The translations under genes and the position numbers were made by a program. Of a stretch of DNA of 59,315 nt, positions 27,294 to 36,059 are shown piece by piece. The stretch is from JAIPGX01 sp041650475 (GTDB lineage Bacteria; Babelota; Babeliae; Babelales; UASB340): contig JBAZLD010000007.1 of assembly GCA_041650475.1 (NCBI GenBank), positions 1 to 59,315 on the forward strand. Direction: 5' to 3'. The first letter of the stretch is position 1. Every line of letters begins with the position of its first letter. The notes below the pieces were generated by a model that worked only from the letters and a program-made list of their open reading frames with translations, searched no databases and was not told where the DNA came from.

Positions 27294-28028
27294 TTATTGA
27301 ACAAATAATGCCAAAAATTCTTTATTTCCTGATTTTGCACCAAGAATTGGCGATTCAATTACATCAACCATTTTAAATCCAAAATTTTGCATACCTGATT
27401 GCATTTTTTCAATTACTTTTTTATAAACAGTTTCATCTCTGACAACCCCACCCCGTATTATATCTTTTCTTTCTGCTTCAAACTGCGGCTTAATTAAAGT
27501 AATAATTTTTGCATCAGATTTTATTAATTTACAAACAGCTGGCATAACTTTTAATATTGAAATAAAAGAAAGATCGAGTGTTACAAGATCTACTTTTCCT
27601 GGTAATTTTTCTAAATTTCTTAAATTTGTTTTTTCATACAAAATTAATCTTGGATCTTTTAAAAGTTTTTCATGAACTTGAGCAATGCCAACATCAACAC
27701 CATAAACTTTTTTTACACCTCGCTGCAACAAACAATCTGTAAAACCGCCAGTAGAAATTCCAGCATCTAAAACAACCAAATCTGTAACATCGATATTAAA
27801 ATGATTTAGGGCATGCTCAAGTTTAAAGCCTGCCCTACTAACAAATTTTGGTTCTTGTATATCAAGAGTCAATATGGAATCTGTTTTAACCAACGTTCCT
27901 GCTTTGTTAATAATTTTATTATCAACAATAACTTTATTTTGTAAAATCCAACTTTGAATTTGATTTCTACTAAATTGAGGATATTTTTCTAAAAGAAGTA
28001 AATCTAGCCGTTTTTTTTCTTTTTTCAT
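27294..28028 (-). CDS. tlyA: TlyA-family rRNA 2'-O-methyltransferase
   Basis: A 244-residue protein. An N-terminal S4 RNA-binding domain (about 5-60, RLDLLLLEKYPQFSRNQIQ) is followed by an FtsJ-type Rossmann methyltransferase. The methyltransferase has VVLDAGISTGGFTDCLLQ as the SAM loop, then VDLVTLDLSFISILKV and LIKPQFEAERKDI. Characterised TlyA proteins methylate cytidines in 16S and/or 23S rRNA; older names call them hemolysins. It is the last gene of grpE-pssA-htrA-tlyA, 15 nt after the protease. Confidence 0.93.
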   Translation of the reverse strand: MKKEKKRLDLLLLEKYPQFSRNQIQSWILQNKVIVDNKIINKAGTLVKTDSILTLDIQEPKFVSRAGFKLEHALNHFNIDVTDLVVLDAGISTGGFTDCLLQRGVKKVYGVDVGIAQVHEKLLKDPRLILYEKTNLRNLEKLPGKVDLVTLDLSFISILKVMPAVCKLIKSDAKIITLIKPQFEAERKDIIRGGVVRDETVYKKVIEKMQSGMQNFGFKMVDVIESPILGAKSGNKEFLALFVQ

Positions 28029-28043
28029 AATTCAAAATAAAAA

Positions 28044-29660
28044 TTAAGCAAGTTCAGATAAAAGTTTTGATTTTTTGTAAAAATATCTACTACTTAATCT
28101 ATCTTCATCTTGTAAAATTTTATCTACAGGCAAAGCTGCAAACATCTTATCACTCGTCTTTACAGTTAAATAACCACTTTTTTTACTTTTTTTAATTGCT
28201 TTTCTAAATTCAGATAAAGTTTTAACATCATCTCCATTAACTTGTTCTATAATCGCACCCTTTGTAAGAACTCTAGCTTTCTTGGCTTGAGAATCTGGAA
28301 AAACGTTTGTAATCAAAATTGCGGGCTCATGCTGAGCTTCTGGTCTTATATATTTTGACAATTCAGGAACTCGTTCCAATAAAGTTGCAATATGATTTAA
28401 AGTTAATTGCATAACTACCATTCCACCTATAATTTCATAATCAGTAAACTCAGGTTCAAATTCAGGATAAATTTTTCTAACAGGCGGCACAAATTTATTA
28501 CTTAATTTAAATTTAAAATCTTTTCTTTGACCTTGCCTATAAATAATAAAATGAATATCATCTTCAACTGTAAATCTATTTAAAAAATCTAATAATGCTA
28601 TTTTATCTTCGCTCCATGGAACAGATAATTCTCCATAATAATCAAGATCATAACCATTGACACTATATAACATATCATGCTCTTTAACCCCAATTTCATC
28701 CAAAATAGTGTCTTGAAAAACTTGAGCTATATACCAACCTCCACTATTAGGGTTTCCCAAATATTTAACAAAATCTGGAGTAGTAACTGTAAAAATGCAT
28801 CCTAAAATTGGCTTTCTTAACAATGTTACATTATAAAGATCTTTTACTGCACTTTTAATTTCATTTACAGGAATAATATATCCAACATTTTGTGCTTCTA
28901 TAACACCTGCAAAATTTATACCTATAACTTGTCCAGAATGATTTAAACAAGGTCCACCAGAATTTCCAGGGTTTAATGGTGCAGTTATTTGTATAAAACC
29001 TGCTCTTTCTCGACCACTAACAATACCCAGAGTGCTTTTTAATCTTTCTTGACCTAAAGGATATCCAAGAGCCAATACTTTTTGAGTCCTAACAATAGAA
29101 TCGGAATCACCAAATTCTAGATATCTTATTTTACCTAATTTTTTTACAATTTCTGTTAAATCTTCATCTTTTAATTTTAATAAAGCAATATCTCTATCTG
29201 GACAAACGCCAATAATTGCAACATCAAAACGTTCTCTTCCAAATGATGGAATCTGTATTTGCACACTGCTAGCCTGATTTACAACATGAAAATTTGTAAG
29301 CAAGTACCCATCTTCATTTATAAAAAATCCGCTACCAGCCCCTTCTAATTGATCCGGCGTTTTGTAAGGTTCTTCCCAGTTAAATCTAGAAACCTGAGAA
29401 AAAACCTGAACAACAGTATCTTTTGCATTGTTTTGAATATCCAACCAAGCAGTAGAGCTTAATTTACCCTCTCCAGATTCAATATTTTTTTTAAGAACCG
29501 ATAAATCTTTATCTCTCTGTTTTAAAGTAATGTCAAAATAATTAATTAAGTTTTTTTGATTTTTATAAAGCCTATAAAATCCAAAACTTAGCGGTATTCC
29601 AATAAATAATAACGTAAACAAAAAATATTTTAAAAAAACCGGTCTGTTCTTATTATTCAT
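28044..29660 (-). CDS. HtrA/DegP-like membrane-anchored serine protease with PDZ domains
   Basis: 538 residues from the ATG at 29660, which overlaps the end of pssA (ATGAATAA). A TTG six codons upstream is possible but less likely. One N-terminal membrane segment (about 9-28) anchors it. The trypsin-like triad is His125 (TNFHVV), Asp157 (DRDIALLKL) and Ser234 (NPGNSGGP). Two PDZ-like regions follow (about 290-375 and 430-515). Such proteases degrade or refold damaged envelope proteins. Co-location with grpE fits a protein-quality-control unit. The long second half makes it closer in size to the DegP-like proteins with extended PDZ regions than to DegS. Confidence 0.92.
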   Translation of the reverse strand: MNNKNRPVFLKYFLFTLLFIGIPLSFGFYRLYKNQKNLINYFDITLKQRDKDLSVLKKNIESGEGKLSSTAWLDIQNNAKDTVVQVFSQVSRFNWEEPYKTPDQLEGAGSGFFINEDGYLLTNFHVVNQASSVQIQIPSFGRERFDVAIIGVCPDRDIALLKLKDEDLTEIVKKLGKIRYLEFGDSDSIVRTQKVLALGYPLGQERLKSTLGIVSGRERAGFIQITAPLNPGNSGGPCLNHSGQVIGINFAGVIEAQNVGYIIPVNEIKSAVKDLYNVTLLRKPILGCIFTVTTPDFVKYLGNPNSGGWYIAQVFQDTILDEIGVKEHDMLYSVNGYDLDYYGELSVPWSEDKIALLDFLNRFTVEDDIHFIIYRQGQRKDFKFKLSNKFVPPVRKIYPEFEPEFTDYEIIGGMVVMQLTLNHIATLLERVPELSKYIRPEAQHEPAILITNVFPDSQAKKARVLTKGAIIEQVNGDDVKTLSEFRKAIKKSKKSGYLTVKTSDKMFAALPVDKILQDEDRLSSRYFYKKSKLLSELA

Positions 29661-30429
29661 GCTCTCCCTTTTCTTCAAGATAGTTAAATTTAAAAACAGT
29701 TATTAAAATAGAAAATAAAAAATATAATAAAAAAAATATTAATAAAATTTTATAAATTTGCATAACAGCAAGAATAGAAAAAAGAACAATAAATATTGCC
29801 ACATACCAAGTTTTTTTTATTTTAAAAAGTTGTTGTTTAAATGTTGGAAATTTTAAAGAACTCACCATTAAAAATGATAAAATTAACACTAAAATAAAGA
29901 TAAAAAATAAAAAATAAAAATTTTGATCAATATTCCTACAGTTTAAAAATAAAGTAGCCAAAAAACAGGCCGCTATAGTTGTTGGCACTCCAAGAAAAAA
30001 TCGTGTTTGCGTATCATGTAATATATTAAATCTTGCTAACCGCCATAACCCGGATAATAAAAAAATTGAACTTATAACCAAACCGACAAAACCTATTTTT
30101 TTTAACTCCCAAAAATAAACAAGAAAAGCTGGAGCCATACAAAAAGAAACAGCATCACTCAAAGAGTCTAGTTGAACGCCAATATCACTATCAACTCCTA
30201 TTAATCTTGCTAATCTACCATCAAGCGCATCCATTAATGCTGCTAGTAAAATGCAATAAGAAGCAGTAATTAAATCTCCTTTTGATGATAAAACAATGGA
30301 ACAAAAACCAAAAAAAGCATTTCCTAAAGTAAAAAGATTAGGCAAAAGTGAAATGCCTTTTTTTAAAATTCTTTTTCTTTTTTGATTAAATTTATACCTA
30401 CGATTATTAATTTTATTAGAAAATGTCAT
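29653..30429 (-). CDS. pssA: CDP-diacylglycerol-serine O-phosphatidyltransferase
   Basis: A 258-residue integral membrane enzyme. The CDP-alcohol phosphotransferase motif DG-x2-AR-x8-G-x3-D-x3-D is complete (DALDGRLARLIGVDSDIG, then QLDSLSDAVSF), near residues 65-95. LPNLFTLGNAFFGF before it is the usual substrate-entry helix for PssA. It makes phosphatidylserine, the precursor of phosphatidylethanolamine. A basic N-terminal stretch of about 25 residues precedes the first span. It begins 5 nt after grpE and overlaps the protease gene by 8 nt. Confidence 0.92.
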   Translation of the reverse strand: MTFSNKINNRRYKFNQKRKRILKKGISLLPNLFTLGNAFFGFCSIVLSSKGDLITASYCILLAALMDALDGRLARLIGVDSDIGVQLDSLSDAVSFCMAPAFLVYFWELKKIGFVGLVISSIFLLSGLWRLARFNILHDTQTRFFLGVPTTIAACFLATLFLNCRNIDQNFYFLFFIFILVLILSFLMVSSLKFPTFKQQLFKIKKTWYVAIFIVLFSILAVMQIYKILLIFFLLYFLFSILITVFKFNYLEEKGEHE

Positions 30430-30434
30430 TTTTT

Positions 30435-30989
30435 CTACTTTGCTACACTAACTTGTGCATGTTTTAAAACTCTATCTTTAAACATATACCCTTTAACAAA
30501 AACCTCAACTATTTCTCCTGTTCTATGTTTATCAGAAGCCACTTGGACAACAGCGTCATGAAATTCTGGGTTAAATTGACCAGAACATTCTATCTCTTTA
30601 ACACCTAAATCGCTCATTGTTTTATTTAGGTTTTTTTGAATAAGTTCAAATCCCTGCAACCATGGAAAACAATCTTTATTTTCTATTGTTTGTCCTTTTT
30701 TGCTTTTAGCAATAGCCATATCAATATCATTAACAAATGACAAAAATTTTTCTAATATTTCAGCTTTAGCAATATCAATCCAATTTTTTTTCTCTTTTTC
30801 TATTCTTTTTTTATAATTATCAAAATCAGCAGAAATTCTAATCAATTGATCTTGGCAATTTTTAAATTCGTTTAAGCAAATACTAGTATCTTCTATGCTT
30901 TTTTCAGTTTTTCTCTCATTTTCTTTATTATTTATATCATTATCCAAATTATCCATATTCAAATTATCTATTTTTTTGTCATTAATCAT
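30435..30989 (-). CDS. grpE: GrpE, nucleotide exchange factor of DnaK
   Basis: A 184-residue protein with an acidic, asparagine-rich N-terminus (about 1-45). The long dimerisation helix follows (about 45-100, with RISADFDNYKKRIEKEK). The beta domain ends with FNPEFHDAVVQVASDKHRTGEIVEVFVKGY and VLKHAQVSVAK, the GrpE signature. It accelerates ADP release from DnaK. dnaK and dnaJ are not next to it; instead pssA, an HtrA-type protease and tlyA follow. The start has only a weak GGG-type ribosome site. Confidence 0.95.
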   Translation of the reverse strand: MINDKKIDNLNMDNLDNDINNKENERKTEKSIEDTSICLNEFKNCQDQLIRISADFDNYKKRIEKEKKNWIDIAKAEILEKFLSFVNDIDMAIAKSKKGQTIENKDCFPWLQGFELIQKNLNKTMSDLGVKEIECSGQFNPEFHDAVVQVASDKHRTGEIVEVFVKGYMFKDRVLKHAQVSVAK

Positions 30990-31077
30990 AATAGTGCACC
31001 CATAAAATCTTTAATTTTAATTAATTTATTCTTAAATAATAAGCCTATATAATATAATATTTTAACATAAAAATCTA

Positions 31078-31147
31078 ACTGATAAAAAAGCCTATAAAAT
31101 AAAAACAGGATTCAACTTGTTTCTATTTTATAGGCTTTTTTATCAGT
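31078..31147 (-). terminator. Rho-independent terminator
   Basis: 24-bp perfect arms (31078-31101 and 31124-31147) around a 22-nt loop that can pair further. It is placed 24 nt beyond the stop of the DUF378 gene and upstream of grpE. Confidence 0.88.
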
Positions 31148-31171
31148 AATTTAATTAATTTTATAACAATT

Positions 31172-31384
31172 TTAACATTTGCAAGAACAGCATGTAAATA
31201 TTGCAATTAATGAATAAACACCAGCAAGTGCAACAACTCCATATATAACTGCATTTAAATTTGGCATATTAACTAAATTGCACAAAAATTCAACCAAGTT
31301 AAATTTAAAAAATGCTACTAAACCCCAGTTTATAGCACCGATTGCAGATAAAAAATATGCTATGCCGTTCAACACTTTCATCAT
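31172..31384 (-). CDS. DUF378-family small membrane protein
   Basis: A 70-residue protein with two hydrophobic segments (about 4-26 and 43-62). The family pattern is clear: LNGIAYFLSAIGAINWGLVA and then IYGVVALAGVYSLI. The C-terminus is cysteine-rich (CCSCKC), which could bind metal or be acylated; that is speculative. A second ATG directly follows the first. DUF378 proteins have no established function. It has its own terminator. Confidence 0.88.
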   Translation of the reverse strand: MMKVLNGIAYFLSAIGAINWGLVAFFKFNLVEFLCNLVNMPNLNAVIYGVVALAGVYSLIAIFTCCSCKC

Positions 31385-31476
31385 ATAGGTACTCCTTTTT
31401 TTATTAAAATATTAAAAAAATTAAAATATATTATTTGAGTTTATCTTACATAAAGAAAAATAATCAAATATTTTGT

Positions 31477-32811
31477 TTATATTTTTAATTCTTTCAAAAA
31501 ATTATTTGTCATTAATATTTCATCGGCATAAGGGATTTCTAGTATTATTCTTTGAACTAACGGCAGATTCAAGGTAAATGCAAACCCAGGAAATAATCTT
31601 AATGTTCTACCTAAATTATCGCGAACAACATAATTTGCACTTAAAAATTCTGAATAATTAATTAAACTATAATCTTCAATATTACGTGAATCTTCAATAT
31701 TACGTGAATCTTTAATATTACGTGAACGCCAATTTTTACTGTCTATAATATCTTTTAAATTGTCGTCATTAAGTGAACACCAATTTTTACTGTCTATAAT
31801 ATCTTTTAAATTGTCGTCAATATAAAAAAATAAAACCATTTGTTTTTCTTGTACAAAAGAAACAGCTCTATAAAAAGAACACCGATCTAAATCTATAAAT
31901 TGATTACTTCTACTCAAAATTATATCTTTCAAATTTTTATTATTTTGTTCATTGACAAGCTGATTTAAAGAAATGTTGCAATTATTAATTGTTGCATTTA
32001 CAAAATTAGTTGAAAAGGTACTCCATGCACCTCTTTTATCTTTAAATAATAAAATTCGATTATCATTTGATATTAAAAAAGTAATAAGTTTAATTTCTTC
32101 TAAACCGCTAAAAACAATAGCGTTTCTAGCTTCTTCAATATTATAATAAACATCACAAAAATTAGATTGATTACATGATAAATTATCAGTTGAAGCTTCA
32201 ACGTGTTTTTTACTTATTTGCAGAATTCTATTTTGTATAATTTCTTTTTTTAAATTGTATGCAAAGGCATAAAATAAATTAATAATTTCACCGTTTTCTG
32301 TTTGAACGGAATTATTAAATTTGCTAATTTTTTTTAATTTTGTATTTAAAAACTGACTTAAATCAACCCAAGCATAATTATTAATTGACCGGCTTATTTT
32401 TGTATTAGCAAAGGTAATACTCTTTATGTATTCTACATTAACATATGGAACCTTAACAAAAAATAAACTATAATCAGCTTCTTGTGTTGTAACATATCCG
32501 TTAGTAAGTACATAATTAGTAAAATCTTTTCTTTCTAAACATGGAAACACTCCTCTAGTTTTATCAAAAAAAACTTGCATGGCACTTTGAATAGGATCAT
32601 TTTTAAAAAGTTGTGTTCCCGAAAAAATACTCCATATTTCATTTTCATCAATAATACGCACATCACTGCCAAGCAAAACCTTAATTACACCATGTTCATC
32701 CTGTGCATATGGAAATATACCAACTTTAAAATTCAAATTTTGCATGCAGAATAAGCTGCAACTATAACTTAAATTTAATAAAAACAAATTAATCAAAATT
32801 ATTTTTTTCAT
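31477..32811 (-). CDS. Exported protein with degenerate Nudix-like regions
   Basis: A 444-residue protein with a signal peptide (1-22, ending LFCMQN). Residues 25-160 run like a Nudix hydrolase (an aspartate-rich VLLGSD strand, WSIFSGTQ, then SAMQVFFDKTRGVF in the place of the AAxREvxEEtGv helix). The catalytic glutamates of REvxEE are missing, so hydrolase activity is unlikely. A second, weaker copy may start near 235 (ITFLISNDNRILLFKDKRGAW). Near residues 328-380 come tandem duplications: two 17-residue units (DDNLKDIIDSKNW...) and three 6-residue units (IxDSRN). The Nudix relation is my reading of spacing and hydrophobicity and should be treated as tentative. Confidence 0.75.
   Translation of the reverse strand: MKKIILINLFLLNLSYSCSLFCMQNLNFKVGIFPYAQDEHGVIKVLLGSDVRIIDENEIWSIFSGTQLFKNDPIQSAMQVFFDKTRGVFPCLERKDFTNYVLTNGYVTTQEADYSLFFVKVPYVNVEYIKSITFANTKISRSINNYAWVDLSQFLNTKLKKISKFNNSVQTENGEIINLFYAFAYNLKKEIIQNRILQISKKHVEASTDNLSCNQSNFCDVYYNIEEARNAIVFSGLEEIKLITFLISNDNRILLFKDKRGAWSTFSTNFVNATINNCNISLNQLVNEQNNKNLKDIILSRSNQFIDLDRCSFYRAVSFVQEKQMVLFFYIDDNLKDIIDSKNWCSLNDDNLKDIIDSKNWRSRNIKDSRNIEDSRNIEDYSLINYSEFLSANYVVRDNLGRTLRLFPGFAFTLNLPLVQRIILEIPYADEILMTNNFLKELKI
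31673..31830. repeat. In-frame tandem repeats, 18 nt x3 and 51 nt x2
   Basis: TCTTCAATATTACGTGAA occurs at 31673 and 31691, with a one-base variant at 31709. A 51-nt unit starting at 31729 is repeated at 31780 with few changes. Both periods are multiples of three, so the reading frame of the exported protein is kept. Confidence 0.9.
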
Positions 32812-32993
32812 AATCTTTAATACTCTTTTATTTTAATTATTAGAAAATACGCACAAAAATTAAACTAGTAGGGCACGAATTTTATAATAAATAAAATTTA
32901 TTCGCAATAACTTTTATTAATTTGTTGTTTATAAAAAAATATTTAAATAAAATTAAAAAAGTATATTAAAAAATTAAAATCAAGGAGATTAAA

Positions 32994-33482
32994 ATGGGAA
33001 AAAAAGCCAAAAGTATCATAGAGATTGATTTATCAAAATTAATTTCAAAATTAAACACATTATTTGCAGACGAATGGCTCGCTTATTATCAATATTGGAT
33101 AGGAGCACAAGTTTGCAAAGGGCCAATGAGACCTTCTGTAATAACAGAATTAATTGAACATGCTACAGATGAATTAAGCCATGCTCAAATACTTGCAGAC
33201 AGAATAATTCAATTAGGAGGCACACCAATTTTAAATTTTAATGATATTTCAAAATTCGCTAACTGTAAGTATCTTACGCCAACAGATTCATTTGTAAAAG
33301 AAATACTAAAACAAAACATTGAAGGCGAACAATGTGCAATTGAACAATACAATAATTTTATTAAAGAAGTTCATGGAAAAGATTTTGCAACATATAATAT
33401 GCTTGTAAAAATTCTTGAAGATGAAATTGAACATGAAGAAGACCTAGAGAATCTTTTAGAAGATTTAAGTTTAATTAAATAA
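32994..33482 (+). CDS. Ferritin-like (bacterioferritin/Dps-like) four-helix protein
   Basis: A 162-residue protein with GGAG at a good distance. Carboxylate-bridged di-iron ligands appear in the expected order across four helices: Glu in FADEWLAYYQY, ExxH in DELSHAQILADR, Glu in EGEQCAIEQYNNF, and ExxxH/E in ILEDEIEHEEDLENLL. This is the ferritin-like domain. It stores iron or detoxifies iron and peroxide. Length and motif spacing are nearer bacterioferritin-type than Dps, but no heme-ligand methionine can be assigned by eye. It is a single-gene unit with its own terminator. Confidence 0.88.
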   Translation: MGKKAKSIIEIDLSKLISKLNTLFADEWLAYYQYWIGAQVCKGPMRPSVITELIEHATDELSHAQILADRIIQLGGTPILNFNDISKFANCKYLTPTDSFVKEILKQNIEGEQCAIEQYNNFIKEVHGKDFATYNMLVKILEDEIEHEEDLENLLEDLSLIK

Positions 33483-33511
33483 ATAATATAAATTTTAAAT
33501 TTTAATTTTTT

Positions 33512-33540
33512 AAAGCACAGAAAAAATTTTTCTGTGCTTT
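33512..33540 (+). terminator. Rho-independent terminator
   Basis: AAAGCACAGAAAAA pairs with TTTTTCTGTGCTTT around a minimal loop, about 30 nt past the ferritin-like stop, followed by a T-rich stretch. Confidence 0.85.
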
Positions 33541-33657
33541 TATATTTAATTTGTTCTTACTAAAAATATAAAAATTTCTTTACAAAAATTCAAAGCAACA
33601 TACACTATCCAATTCTAGAATTCATTGTATTTATTTATCTTTTAAAAAAGAGACTTT

Positions 33658-34869
33658 ATGAAAAACAAAATTAAATATTATTTTCTATTTTTTATATTTT
33701 TAATATCAAATTTAAATATTGTTTGTTCTTTACAAGCGGAATCTGATCAAGTTTCTTTCGGAACTGTATCCAAAAGAAGATTTGATATCATAACTATTAA
33801 AACTATTTATGGTGACTGTTCAATAAAAACGAACACTCAAGATAATGTTTTATTAGAAATAATAAATAGTAATATTTTTCAACGTTTAAAATATATTCAT
33901 CAATATGGAATTACACATTTTGTAAGACCTGACGCAGTCTATATTAGACCGCACAATGATTATACGAGGTATGAACATTCTATTTGCGCAATGGTCATTG
34001 CAAGATTGTTTGGATTGCCTCTTGAAGAACAAATCGCAACATTGATACATGATATCAAACATACAGCCTTTTCACATGTTGGTGATATTTTATTTAAAGT
34101 AGAAGGCACAAATCTGTCATATCATGATTTTAATTTAGAAAAATTTTTGGTAAAACATGGAATAGCTGCAATATTAGAAAGATATTACATAAGCATAAAC
34201 GATATTTTACCCGAAATCATTGGATATAGATCACTAAAAAAACCAACTCCCATGCTATGCACAGATCGTATTGAATATACTATTCATGGAGCATATATTG
34301 CTGGCTTGCTAAATAAAGAAGATATTTTTCAAATAATATCCAATTTAAAATACGATCACAATCAAGAAATTTGGTATTTTGAAAATCAAGAAATAGCTTT
34401 AAAATTTGCAACAGCTTCAATGGACATTACCGAACAAAATAGTGGTGCTGCATGGAATACAATTATCTATCAAATAATGTCAAACATACTTCAAAAGGCA
34501 ATTGTATCTGAAATTATTTTTAGAAAATCAATAAAATATAAATTATTTGATAATGAAATTTGGAACATACTTAACAACTGCAAAGACGAGTATATCGAAA
34601 GATCTATGTTTTTACTTAAAAATCATCAAAATCTTTATACAGAAATAACAACCTTCAATAAAGACACCACAATTATAAGCAATATAAAAACTGTTTGTAG
34701 GTGTGTGGATCCATTAATTTTAGATAATTCTGGAGAATTAAAAAAATTAAGTGAATTAGATCAAGAATTTGCAATAAAATTTCTTAATCTTAAAAAAACA
34801 ATGGAAGAAGATGGCTGGAATATTGAATTCACTTTACCTGTAACCCAACAAACATTTCAGGGATGCTAA
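33658..34869 (+). CDS. Exported HD-domain phosphohydrolase
   Basis: A 403-residue protein with a signal peptide (1-25, hydrophobic core FLFFIFLISNLNIV). HD-superfamily ligands are in place: His106 (RYEHS), His131-Asp132 (TLIHDIKHTAFSH) and Asp203 (CTDRIEY). The wider pattern, including HVGD after FSH, matches SAMHD1/YwfO-like HD proteins that act on nucleoside triphosphates. A paralogue without a signal peptide is at 37683. The last codons overlap the start of phosphomevalonate kinase (ATGCTAA), so the two are translationally coupled. Substrate and location are unknown. An exported HD hydrolase of this type is unusual. Confidence 0.88.
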   Translation: MKNKIKYYFLFFIFLISNLNIVCSLQAESDQVSFGTVSKRRFDIITIKTIYGDCSIKTNTQDNVLLEIINSNIFQRLKYIHQYGITHFVRPDAVYIRPHNDYTRYEHSICAMVIARLFGLPLEEQIATLIHDIKHTAFSHVGDILFKVEGTNLSYHDFNLEKFLVKHGIAAILERYYISINDILPEIIGYRSLKKPTPMLCTDRIEYTIHGAYIAGLLNKEDIFQIISNLKYDHNQEIWYFENQEIALKFATASMDITEQNSGAAWNTIIYQIMSNILQKAIVSEIIFRKSIKYKLFDNEIWNILNNCKDEYIERSMFLLKNHQNLYTEITTFNKDTTIISNIKTVCRCVDPLILDNSGELKKLSELDQEFAIKFLNLKKTMEEDGWNIEFTLPVTQQTFQGC

Positions 34870-36059
34870 ATAAAAATAAAAATATAAAATTAAAAATTCC
34901 TGGTAAATTAATATTTTCAGGCGAATGGTCTGTTTTAGAAAAAAACAATAGTTCTGTTGTTTTAGCAATAAATAAATTTTTAAAAGTAAATTTAAAACAA
35001 AATAATTTAAACCAAATTATATTTAATTCTAAAAATATAAATCTTGAAAATATAAAATTAAGTTATAAAAATAATAAATTAAAAACTGAAACAAACATAC
35101 CCAAACAAAAAAGAGAGCTTTTTAAGCTCTCTTTTTATGCTATAAAAATAGTTTTTAAATATTTACAAGATAAAAATATAAAAATAAATAATAATTTTAA
35201 TATTTTTATAAATTCAGATATTTCTAAAATCAAATTAAAAAATAATTCTTTTTCAAAAATAGGTTTAGGCAGCAGTGCTGCAACTGTTGTAGGCATAATA
35301 AGTGCAATTTTAAAATTGCATGATTTTAAAATAAATCAGATATATATAAAAAATTTAATATTTAAATTAAGTATAATTGCCCATTATCTTGCACAAAATA
35401 AAACCGGTAGTGGCGCAGATATTGCCTGTTGCACATATAAAAAAAATATAATTTATAAAAAATTTGATACAGCTTGGTTTAGAAAAAATATAAAAAATTT
35501 TAATAAACCCGTTCAAATTGATTCGAACCCCCGTCGCTCTGAAGCTGTGGCGGGCACGACACCACGAACGGGTCTTTCTGTGTTAGAATCTGATTGGCCA
35601 AATCTAGAAATTAAGCCGATTAAGTTACCCAAAAATTTAATAATATTAGCTGCATTTAGCGGCCAAAGCGCAAGTACAAAAAATTTAATTCAAGAAATTT
35701 TAAAATCAAAAAAAGAGAATAAAAAAAATTTTAATAAGATTATAAATAATCTAAATAATATTGTTTTAAAAATTATAGATATTTTAAAAAACAAATTTTT
35801 AGATTTAAAGCAACAAAAAGAACTTTTAGAATTAATAAAAATTAATAGATTCTTATTAAAAGAATTAAATAAAAATTTAGAAACACAAGATTTAAAAAAA
35901 CTTATAGAAATCGCAACTACAAAAAATTCTGCAGCCAAATTCTCTGGGGCAGGAGGAGGCGATTGCGGCATTGCAATTTGTTTTGAACAGAAAATTGCAC
36001 AAAAAATAATTTTTGATTGGGAAAAAAATAATTTTTATCCCATAAGAACCTTTAAATAG
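34863..36059 (+). CDS. mvaK2: Phosphomevalonate kinase (GHMP family)
   Basis: A 398-residue GHMP kinase that would turn mevalonate 5-phosphate into mevalonate 5-diphosphate. Visible motifs are PGKLIFSGEWSVLE (motif 1, about 11-24), GLGSSAATVVG (motif 2, ATP loop, about 138-148), GSGADIACC, and AKFSGAGGGDCGIA (motif 3, about 358-371), which is the phosphomevalonate kinase form. Residues about 215-237 come from a G+C-rich palindromic insert (see 35507-35573). The reading frame stays open across it. The insert lies between conserved motifs, so the enzyme could remain active. The start overlaps the HD gene; the stop overlaps the convergent mevalonate kinase by 8 nt. Confidence 0.9.
   Translation: MLNKNKNIKLKIPGKLIFSGEWSVLEKNNSSVVLAINKFLKVNLKQNNLNQIIFNSKNINLENIKLSYKNNKLKTETNIPKQKRELFKLSFYAIKIVFKYLQDKNIKINNNFNIFINSDISKIKLKNNSFSKIGLGSSAATVVGIISAILKLHDFKINQIYIKNLIFKLSIIAHYLAQNKTGSGADIACCTYKKNIIYKKFDTAWFRKNIKNFNKPVQIDSNPRRSEAVAGTTPRTGLSVLESDWPNLEIKPIKLPKNLIILAAFSGQSASTKNLIQEILKSKKENKKNFNKIINNLNNIVLKIIDILKNKFLDLKQQKELLELIKINRFLLKELNKNLETQDLKKLIEIATTKNSAAKFSGAGGGDCGIAICFEQKIAQKIIFDWEKNNFYPIRTFK
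35507..35573. mobile_element. Palindromic G+C-rich element inserted in frame in mvaK2
   Basis: Outer arms ACCCGTTC (35507-35514) and GAACGGGT (35566-35573) are exact complements. Inside, CCCGTCGC and GTGGCGGG can pair with two G-T wobbles. By hand count 40 of 67 bases are G or C, against a surrounding gene that is nearly all A and T. The stretch is read through as NKPVQIDSNPRRSEAVAG and following residues. This is the structure expected of small palindromic elements that tolerate insertion in genes, as described in Rickettsia. Assignment to any named family is not possible here. Confidence 0.6.

Noticed and set aside
34863..36059. Mevalonate diphosphate decarboxylase as the identity of this GHMP protein
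   Set aside because: The C-terminal KFSGAGGGDCGIA and the PGKLIFSGEWSVLE motif are those of phosphomevalonate kinase.
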